Translations under genes and position numbers: made by a program
In this document: positions 1-4,143 of the stretch, piece by piece
Numbering within the stretch: position 1 is the first letter of the stretch
How the letters are laid out: every line of letters starts with the position of its first letter
The notes under the pieces: generated by a model
The model's input: the letters and a program-made list of their open reading frames with translations, nothing else
Database searches by the model: none
Told to the model about the DNA's origin: nothing
Assembly (NCBI GenBank): GCA_027030825.1
Contig: JALVEM010000054.1
Span: 1 to 5,103 of the forward strand
Reading direction: 5' to 3'
Length of the DNA stretch: 5,103 nucleotides
From: Thiohalobacter sp.
GTDB lineage: Bacteria > Pseudomonadota > Gammaproteobacteria > Thiohalobacterales > Thiohalobacteraceae

Positions 1-569
1 TGTTGCACCAGGCGCGTGTTCATGATGCTGGCCGTGATGCCCAGCGCACTGAAGACCAGCACCGGACCGATCAGGGTGATGGTCAGATAGTTGCTGAAGC
101 GTTCCGCGAGCGGTCGCAGTTTTCTGACCTGCCAGACATGGTTGAACGCCGCCTCGATCTTCTGCAGCAGGGAGACCACTGTATAGAGCAGGAACGCCAG
201 GCCCACGGCGCCCAGCACCCCCACCTTCATCCGGTCCACGAACTGCATGATCTGACCGGCGAGCTCGGTTCCCATGGCGCCCATGGGCTCCAGGAAACGC
301 AGCAGCATCGGCTGCAGGAAATCGTGTGCGCCAAAGGCCTTGAGTACGGAAAAGCTGAGCGCCAGCAGGGGTACGAAGGACAGCAGCGTGGTGTAGACCA
401 GGCTCATGGCCCGCAGGGCGAGTTCGCCATCCATGAGATCACGGATCACCACATAAACCAGCCTCAGCAGCCAGACCAGCCACTGCAGAGGCCTCGGCCT
501 GGCAGAGACATCCTCTTCCCAGAGCAGGGACTGCATCCGCTCGATGAGCTTGTCGGCCGGTGTTCGCAT
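1..569 (-). CDS. YihY/BrkB-family inner-membrane protein, N-terminal part (cut by left edge)
   Basis: The minus strand is open from ATG at 569 to the window edge, giving 189 codons with the C-terminus missing. The family (YihY, UPF0761, formerly mis-called ribonuclease BN) comprises multi-pass inner-membrane proteins of about 280-430 residues with no settled biochemical role. After a polar, amphipathic N-terminus comes the family hallmark around residues 50-79 (LALRAMSLVYTTLLSFVPLL), which forms the first membrane segment. A second hydrophobic segment lies at about 116-136. It is followed by the conserved cytosolic stretch IEAAFNHVWQVRK (138-150) and a third segment at about 161-182 (NYLTITLIGP). 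The start is supported by GAGGAAGG about 7 nt upstream. The gene is divergent from the histone-like gene. The family call is firm; the function is not known. Confidence 0.93.
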   Translation of the reverse strand, partial: MRTPADKLIERMQSLLWEEDVSARPRPLQWLVWLLRLVYVVIRDLMDGELALRAMSLVYTTLLSFVPLLALSFSVLKAFGAHDFLQPMLLRFLEPMGAMGTELAGQIMQFVDRMKVGVLGAVGLAFLLYTVVSLLQKIEAAFNHVWQVRKLRPLAERFSNYLTITLIGPVLVFSALGITASIMNTRLVQ

Positions 570-605
570 CGTTCCGCCTTCCTCGTGGCGTTGCAACGAA
601 CGGTC

Positions 606-634
606 ATTGTATGGCATTTCGCGGTGTTTCATAA
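606..634 (-). promoter_or_regulatory. Probable sigma70-type promoter of the YihY-family gene
   Basis: Read on the minus strand, TACAAT (611 to 606, five of six matches to TATAAT) is preceded at 17 bp by TTATGA (634 to 629, three of six matches to TTGACA). Transcription would begin near 599, leaving a leader of about 30 nt with the GAGGAAGG ribosome-binding site. A perfect 10-bp palindrome, CGTTGCAACG (589-598), sits right at the predicted start site; this may be chance. The spacing and position fit a promoter, but the -35 element is weak. Confidence 0.42.
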
Positions 635-870
635 CGGCATCCGTTGCGGCACATGTCGCTGTACGCGCTCGCTCTTCCAAAGGCTCATGTCGTTCGCCGA
701 GTCTGCACGGCATGTCGGACCATGAGACAACCTCCCTTCGGAAGATCCGGACTCCATGCCTTCATCATCGCGTTTCGTGCTGCCATAGCAGTGTTTCATC
801 GATGTCGCCGCCTCGTGCATGCCATGCCGCCATGTGCATTCCGAAACCCTGGACCGGCATCCCGATCATC
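635..870. other. Intergenic stretch without a supportable gene
   Basis: About 235 bp between the YihY promoter and an isolated Shine-Dalgarno. Several short ORFs cross it on both strands. None has a ribosome-binding site together with a protein-like composition, and their translations are rich in Cys, His, Met and Arg, as random GC-rich DNA gives. Three copies of CATGTCG occur at 652, 686 and 711 with irregular spacing. No RNA gene, terminator or long inverted repeat was seen. It could hold an upstream regulatory region or the remains of a lost gene, but the sequence does not show which. Confidence 0.5.
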
Positions 871-908
871 AAGGAGACACCGTGAACATGCGCCGACACA
901 AACCGTAA
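871..908 (+). other. Strong Shine-Dalgarno followed by an eight-codon ORF (MNMRRHKP)
   Basis: AAGGAG at 871-876 is followed 5 nt later by GTG at 882, with an in-frame ATG at 888. The frame closes with TAA at 906-908 after eight codons (GTG AAC ATG CGC CGA CAC AAA CCG). The spacing is ideal for initiation, but the product is tiny and basic. It ends upstream of the promoter proposed for the histone-like gene, so it would be in that gene's leader only if a more distal promoter is also used. It may be a leader peptide, the start of a truncated gene, or coincidence. Confidence 0.2.
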
Positions 909-954
909 CGAGGCCCGAACACGCATGCATGCTTTTCTTTTTCGTTAAAGTTTC

Positions 955-960
955 TATAAT
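955..960 (+). promoter_or_regulatory. Consensus -10 box (TATAAT) for the histone-like gene
   Basis: A perfect TATAAT lies 47 bp upstream of the start codon, in an AT-rich island (933-960) that contrasts with the surrounding GC-rich DNA. No good -35 hexamer is found at 16-18 bp; the region there is a pyrimidine run (CTTTTCTTTTTC). Transcription should start near 967 and give a leader of about 40 nt. A 10-bp palindrome GCATGCATGC (923-932) lies at the upstream edge of the -35 region and could be an activator or repressor site. The weak -35 would fit either activator dependence or an UP-element-like contribution. Confidence 0.6.
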
Positions 961-1006
961 CAAATGCCGTTAGGTTGCGCGAACCACACATCGGGAGGGT
1001 TACCTC

Positions 1007-1318
1007 ATGGCAGTACGAAAGAAAGCCAGCAAGAAGAAGGCAGCCAAGAAGAAGGTTGCCGCAAAGCGGAAGGTCGCCGCCACCAAAAAGGTGACCACAC
1101 GCAAGGCCGCTAAGAAGAAGGTGGCGAAGAAGAAGGTCGCGAAGAAGAAGGCGGCGAAGAAGAAGGTCGCGAAGAAGAAGGCGGCGAAGAAGAAGACCGC
1201 GAAGAAGAAGGTGGCAAAGAAGAAGGTCGCGAAGAAAAAGACCGCGAAGAAAAAGACCGCGAAGAAGAAGGCTGCGAAGAAGAAGGCCGCCAGGAAAAAG
1301 GTGGCAAGAAGGCGCTGA
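1007..1318 (+). CDS. Histone H1-like, Lys/Ala-rich nucleoid protein with KKKxA repeats
   Basis: This is a 103-residue protein with no acidic and no aromatic residue. By my count it has 51 Lys, 7 Arg and 27 Ala. From residue 36 to 95 it consists of twelve uninterrupted pentapeptides KKK(A/V/T)A. Residues 1-35 carry looser versions of the unit, and the tail is RKKVARRR. This composition is typical of bacterial histone H1/Hc2-like proteins and of the C-terminal tails of AlgP-type regulators. Such proteins bind DNA through charge and stay largely disordered; here the tail is the whole protein. GGGAGGG at 993-999, 7 nt before the ATG, supports the start. A consensus -10 lies upstream and a terminator follows, so the gene is probably monocistronic. 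The DNA-binding role is inferred from composition; RNA binding is possible. Confidence 0.9.
   Translation: MAVRKKASKKKAAKKKVAAKRKVAATKKVTTRKAAKKKVAKKKVAKKKAAKKKVAKKKAAKKKTAKKKVAKKKVAKKKTAKKKTAKKKAAKKKAARKKVARRR
1112..1291 (+). repeat. Twelve tandem 15-bp units encoding KKKxA
   Basis: Codons 36-95 of the histone-like gene are twelve back-to-back 15-bp units of the form AAG AAG AAG-GNN-GCG/C, encoding KKKVA, KKKAA or KKKTA. Some units use AAA at one lysine. Unit-to-unit identity is high, many being the same or differing at one or two bases, so the array is a candidate for copy-number change by slippage without loss of frame. It also makes the coding strand almost pure purine here, and it creates long spurious Leu/Arg-rich ORFs on the other strand. 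Confidence 0.9.
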
Positions 1319-1379
1319 CGCCGTTTCGAGTCGAGGCCCGCGATTTCGCGGGCCTCCTTCGTTCAGGCGCACGGCGTCA
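1316..1379. repeat. Outer 9-bp inverted repeat carrying both convergent stop codons
   Basis: TGACGCCGT (1316-1324) and ACGGCGTCA (1371-1379) are exact reverse complements. The first three bases of each arm, on its own strand, are the TGA stop of the histone-like gene and of the lipoprotein gene. The terminator hairpin (1333-1356) is nested inside, with 8 nt of spacer on the left and 14 nt on the right. Either transcript that reads through could form a two-tier stem. Confidence 0.7.
1333..1363 (+). terminator. Rho-independent terminator after the histone-like gene
   Basis: GAGGCCCGCG (1333-1342), loop ATTT, and CGCGGGCCTC (1347-1356) form a perfect 10-bp GC-rich stem 15 nt after the TGA stop. 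It is followed by CTTCGTT, a short imperfect T tract. On the minus strand the same hairpin lies 20 nt after the stop of the convergent lipoprotein gene, but no T run follows it there. It is therefore probably a good terminator for the plus strand and at most a 3'-end stabiliser for the other. Confidence 0.8.
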
Positions 1380-1841
1380 ATACAGGTGCAACCAGTCACC
1401 TGTCGCCGACCTGATCTCTTCGTCCTCCAGCGGCCGCTGCGGCTGCTCGGGACTGCGCCAGACCTCGCATTCGAGTCGGCTCGGGCCATCGGCGCCGCCC
1501 TCGAGCATGAACAGGGTCTGGTATACCGTCACGCCCCGCATCCAGCCACCCGCATCGTAATCCTGCCGCATGCCGGTGATGCGCCATGTTGCGGGATCGA
1601 CCATCCTCCGTGTCTCCGATGCCGGTGCGAACACGAGTGCGCAGACCGGCATCCAGACAGTGATTTCACGCCCGCTGACCAGTCTCCCCTGCTGGAACTC
1701 CACGCGCGTCTGTCCGGGATCCAGCGTCAGCGGCGCTGCAAGCCGAAGTCGCTCGTATCCAGACGGTAACAGCGTGGTGCCGGGCAGGACACAGCCCGCG
1801 AACACCGGGAACAGCAGCAGAAACCCCGCGATTCGCATCAT
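1377..1841 (-). CDS. Small predicted lipoprotein, function unknown
   Basis: This is a 154-residue protein. The N-terminus is M-M-R, a hydrophobic core (IAGFLLLFPVF, residues 4-14) and then A-G-C. That is a usable but not ideal lipobox (F-A-G-C, with Phe rather than Leu at -3), so lipidation at Cys17 and retention at a membrane are predicted. The mature part is soluble, with a probable beta-rich core (RVEFQQGRLVSG, about 46-57), a lone Cys67 in VCALVF, and a LECEVWRSP segment (about 122-130) before an EIRSATGDWLHLY end. A second Cys in LECEV could pair with the first. I do not recognise a named family. The start at 1841 is chosen because GGAGG (1853-1849) lies 7 nt upstream; the second ATG at 1838 would be 10 nt away. 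The first ATG overlaps the peptidase stop, so the two genes are probably translationally coupled. Confidence 0.85.
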   Translation of the reverse strand: MMRIAGFLLLFPVFAGCVLPGTTLLPSGYERLRLAAPLTLDPGQTRVEFQQGRLVSGREITVWMPVCALVFAPASETRRMVDPATWRITGMRQDYDAGGWMRGVTVYQTLFMLEGGADGPSRLECEVWRSPEQPQRPLEDEEIRSATGDWLHLY

Positions 1842-3022
1842 CGCTCAACCTCCAGAAGCCGATGGTAACGCTCCAGGTTGGCCGTCAGACGGTCACGCAC
1901 ATCCTGCCATGGGTCCGACCAGGGCAGTCCGGGCGTCATGAGACCGAGGCACAGGCGCCGGTAGTCGGCGAGATCGCGCAGGTCGATATACTCGGGCGCC
2001 ACCCCGCCCCGATGCCCGCACCCCTCGCCGCCGTCCAGGCATTGATTGTGATAGTTCCCGAGCGGCAGCGTCAGCCCGACCACGGGCAACCCCCAGGCGG
2101 CTGCCGCCGTGGCTTCGCACGAGCCGCCATCCATGACGCGGCGTTGCGCGGGACGTTCGAGACATGCATCGGCCACCTGTTCCAGAACGCGCGTGGCCCG
2201 GGTATCGAAGAGGGTGCGCCGATCACCGAGACGGATGACGACACCACGCCCCACGTCGGCACCGTGCAATGTGCGCGATGCCTCCAGACTGATGCAGACG
2301 ACATTGCCCCTGCGCAGGGACGTGTGCATGCGTCGAAGATGGGCCACGGCGCCGACGAAACCCACTTCTTCCGCGCGCGTCAGCAGGCCGGTGAAATGTC
2401 GCCTTCCGGCATGATGGCCTTCCCAGAGCGTGCAGGCCGTCTCGACCACGGCATGTACGCCCACGAGATCGTCGAGCACGCGCGCATGGAGTCGCGTGCC
2501 TCGCCGCCATGCAGCCGCGCGGAACCGGAAACCGCCATAGAGCCGACGGGCCGCGGGACGCCGCCCGGTCGCCAGCTCCCGGATCCGAATCACCGCCCGC
2601 TCCATTCCGTGGCCATGCGAGGCGACGCTGGCACCGACCAGCGTGCCCGTTCCGCACTCCCGGCCGGAGACGGCCAGCCAGACCTCGGCGCCTCGCAGAT
2701 GACGGGTCGGCGACCCGCCGTGCCAGCGTACCTCGAGGCGGTCTTTCGACTGCCAGCGCATGCCGTGAAAGCCCGGATGATCCATGTGTGCGATGAACAG
2801 GCGCACCGGCTCCCTCTGGCGCCGTTCGAGTCGCCGTCGCCAGACCGAAGGGTCCGCATGCCCGATCACGAGATTGCCGTCGGCATCCTCGAACCAGGGC
2901 ACGCCCGATGCCCCGAGCCTCGCCACGACCGCATCGCGCACCGCCTGTTCGCGGAAAGGCGCGGTCGGCCGCCTCAACAGTTCGAGCAGATTGTCGTAGT
3001 CTTGCGAGTTGCGTTCGTACAT
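1838..3022 (-). CDS. M42/M20-like (clan MH) zinc peptidase
   Basis: This is a 394-residue protein with the ordered co-catalytic zinc motifs of clan MH peptidases. They are AHMDHPGF (H79 ligand, D81), LDDLVG (D184 bridging ligand), AEEVGFVGA (E218 catalytic base, E219 ligand), SLEAS (E247, fourth ligand position) and NYHN (H325 ligand). The AHMD-x-x-GF and EEVG-x-x-GA forms most resemble M42 aminopeptidases (FrvX/PepA/TET), which cleave peptides in the cytosol. No signal peptide is seen. An insert between H79 and D184 fits the M42 beta-domain. The start at 3022 (MYERN) is uncertain: an in-frame ATG at 3034 (MDSGMYERN) is possible and neither has a good Shine-Dalgarno. The frame stays open much further upstream, but that part is antisense to the glycosyltransferase. 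It is the first gene of an operon with the lipoprotein. The substrate is unknown. Confidence 0.87.
   Translation of the reverse strand: MYERNSQDYDNLLELLRRPTAPFREQAVRDAVVARLGASGVPWFEDADGNLVIGHADPSVWRRRLERRQREPVRLFIAHMDHPGFHGMRWQSKDRLEVRWHGGSPTRHLRGAEVWLAVSGRECGTGTLVGASVASHGHGMERAVIRIRELATGRRPAARRLYGGFRFRAAAWRRGTRLHARVLDDLVGVHAVVETACTLWEGHHAGRRHFTGLLTRAEEVGFVGAVAHLRRMHTSLRRGNVVCISLEASRTLHGADVGRGVVIRLGDRRTLFDTRATRVLEQVADACLERPAQRRVMDGGSCEATAAAAWGLPVVGLTLPLGNYHNQCLDGGEGCGHRGGVAPEYIDLRDLADYRRLCLGLMTPGLPWSDPWQDVRDRLTANLERYHRLLEVER
1849..1853 (-). promoter_or_regulatory. Ribosome-binding site of the lipoprotein gene, inside the peptidase gene
   Basis: GGAGG on the minus strand lies within the last codons of the upstream peptidase, 7 nt before ATG at 1841. 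It favours the first of two adjacent ATG codons. Together with the ATGA stop/start overlap (1841-1838), it indicates that one mRNA carries both genes. Confidence 0.75.
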
Positions 3023-3032
3023 ACCGGAATCC

Positions 3033-4046
3033 ATGCCTTCGCCACTCGTCAGCATCATACTCCCGTTCCGTGATCCGGGCCCCCTGCTCGACGTCTGTCT
3101 GGACAGCATCGCCGCACAGACCCTGGAGGATTTCGAGCTGCTCTGCATCGACGACCATTCCGGCGACGGCTCGCGCCATCGGGTCGCGGCACGGGCACGC
3201 AGGGATCCCAGGATCCGCCTGCTGGACAACCCGGGACGCGGCATCGTGTCGGCGCTCAACCACGGCCTGTCCCGTGCCCGGGGCGCCTGGATCGCGCGCA
3301 TGGACGCCGACGACCGCATGCATCCCGAACGGCTCGCAAGACAACTCCGTTTCATGCGATCGCATCCCGGGCTCGATCTGATCGGTAGCCGGGTGCACAT
3401 CGTTCCGGCACATCGGCGCAATGCCGGGCTGGTGGAATACGAACGCTGGATCAATGGCTGCACCAGCCCGCGGCAGATCGCCGACGATCGCTATGTGGAA
3501 TGTCCCCTGCCCCATCCGACCTGGTTCACGCACCGGCGTTTCTTCGAACGCCACGGCCCCTATGCCCAGGGCCCCTTTCCGGAAGACTATGAGCTGCTCC
3601 TGCGCGCCCTGTCCCGCGGTGCGCGGCTCGGCAAGCATCCACAGGTGCTGCTCGAGTGGCGGGACAGCGATGCACGCGCCTCACGCACCGATCCACGCTG
3701 CATGCGATCGGCCTTCGACCGCCTGCGCCAGTCGTTTCTCGCACGGGATCGACGACTGCATTCGGGGCGCCCGCTGGCCTTCTGGGGCGCGGGACGAACG
3801 ACGCGCAAGCGCATGAACGCACTCGCCGGGCACGGCATCGCACCGGATCTCTGGATCGACATCGACCCCCGCAAGATCGGCAATCGCATCGCCGGCGTGC
3901 CCGTCGAATCGCCCGAAGCGCTGGTTCGGCCGGTGCGTCCCTTCGTGCTGGTGCTGGTCGCCAGTCACGGGGCCCGCGCCCGAATCTCCGACTGGCTCGA
4001 AAGCCACGGGTTCCGACGGGGCGACGACTATCTTCACGTGGGATAG
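3033..4046 (+). CDS. Family 2 glycosyltransferase with C-terminal Rossmann-like domain
   Basis: This is a 337-residue protein. Residues 5-110 are a GT-A fold: VSIILPFRD opens the nucleotide-binding strand, D40-D41 follow in the second strand, and MDADD (90-94) is the DXD metal and nucleotide-sugar site. PEDYELLLR (183-191) contains the ED pair that supplies the likely catalytic base of inverting GT2 enzymes. Residues about 246-337 form a separate module. It has a dinucleotide-fold glycine motif, FWGAGRTT (250-257), then WIDIDPRKIG (274-283), PVESPEAL and FVLVLVAS. This resembles small Rossmann domains attached to sugar enzymes. No transmembrane segment is visible, so it probably acts at the cytosolic face on a surface glycan; the donor and acceptor are unknown. 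ATG at 3033 is preferred because VSIILPF starts immediately after it. A TTG at 3009 would add eight residues. Ribosome-binding signals are weak for both. Confidence 0.9.
   Translation: MPSPLVSIILPFRDPGPLLDVCLDSIAAQTLEDFELLCIDDHSGDGSRHRVAARARRDPRIRLLDNPGRGIVSALNHGLSRARGAWIARMDADDRMHPERLARQLRFMRSHPGLDLIGSRVHIVPAHRRNAGLVEYERWINGCTSPRQIADDRYVECPLPHPTWFTHRRFFERHGPYAQGPFPEDYELLLRALSRGARLGKHPQVLLEWRDSDARASRTDPRCMRSAFDRLRQSFLARDRRLHSGRPLAFWGAGRTTRKRMNALAGHGIAPDLWIDIDPRKIGNRIAGVPVESPEALVRPVRPFVLVLVASHGARARISDWLESHGFRRGDDYLHVG
3054..3059 (-). promoter_or_regulatory. Possible -10 box for the peptidase-lipoprotein operon, inside the glycosyltransferase gene
   Basis: TATGAT on the minus strand (3059 to 3054) matches TATAAT at five of six positions and would start transcription near 3047, some 25 nt before ATG at 3022. 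No recognisable -35 hexamer lies 16-18 bp further up. The lack of intergenic DNA means the promoter of this operon has to lie within the opposite gene, and this is the best candidate seen. Confidence 0.28.
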
Positions 4047-4080
4047 CAGCTGCCGGAACCCGATGACGGTTCAAGGAATG

Positions 4081-4111
4081 CATGACACGTGCCGATCCAT
4101 GTCATGATAAT
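4081..4111 (+). promoter_or_regulatory. Promoter of the REC-GGDEF gene, overlapped by a 7-bp dyad
   Basis: ATGACA (4082-4087, five of six matches to TTGACA) and GATAAT (4106-4111, five of six to TATAAT) are separated by 18 bp. They predict a start near 4118 and a leader of about 26 nt. The inverted repeat CATGACA (4081-4087) and TGTCATG (4100-4106), with a 12-nt spacer, covers the -35 box and touches the -10 box. Its geometry (centres 19 bp apart, about two helical turns) would suit a dimeric repressor. The promoter assignment is fairly good; the operator is inference. Confidence 0.6.
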
Positions 4112-4143
4112 CACGCTAGGAAACCAATGGGAGTTGCCGTCAG

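Noticed and set aside
652..717. Three CATGTCG copies
   Set aside because: Seven-base copies with irregular spacing (34 and 25 bp) are not enough to call a repeat array or operator cluster.
3..725. 240-residue plus-strand frame at the left edge
   Set aside because: It is His/Gln-rich and antisense to the YihY-family gene, whose hydrophobic segments and conserved motifs decide the strand.
629..820. 63-residue minus-strand ORF in the intergenic region
   Set aside because: It has no ribosome-binding site before the ATG and no recognisable composition or motif.
869..1489. Leu/Arg repeat protein (LLLRxL units) on the minus strand
   Set aside because: It is the reverse complement of the AAG-rich lysine array of the histone-like gene, crosses a terminator and has no start signal.
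3009..3032. TTG start for the glycosyltransferase
   Set aside because: It lacks a Shine-Dalgarno and would add eight residues before the first strand of the GT-A fold; the ATG at 3033 places VSIILPF at the usual distance.
1862..3073. 403-residue plus-strand open frame across the peptidase
   Set aside because: Its composition (many His, Arg, Pro) is unlike a folded protein, no ribosome-binding site is seen, and the minus-strand peptidase explains the region with conserved zinc ligands.
3035..3463. N-terminal extension of the peptidase frame to 541 residues
   Set aside because: The extra part is antisense to the GT2 catalytic domain, is Ser/Arg-rich, and precedes the natural beginning of the peptidase fold.
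2223..3638. 471-residue minus-strand frame spanning both peptidase and glycosyltransferase
   Set aside because: It is out of frame with the peptidase and antisense to the glycosyltransferase, with no recognisable motif.
4056..4072. GAACC/GGTTC stem after the glycosyltransferase stop
   Set aside because: Only five base pairs with a 7-nt loop and no T tract follow, which is too weak to call a terminator.
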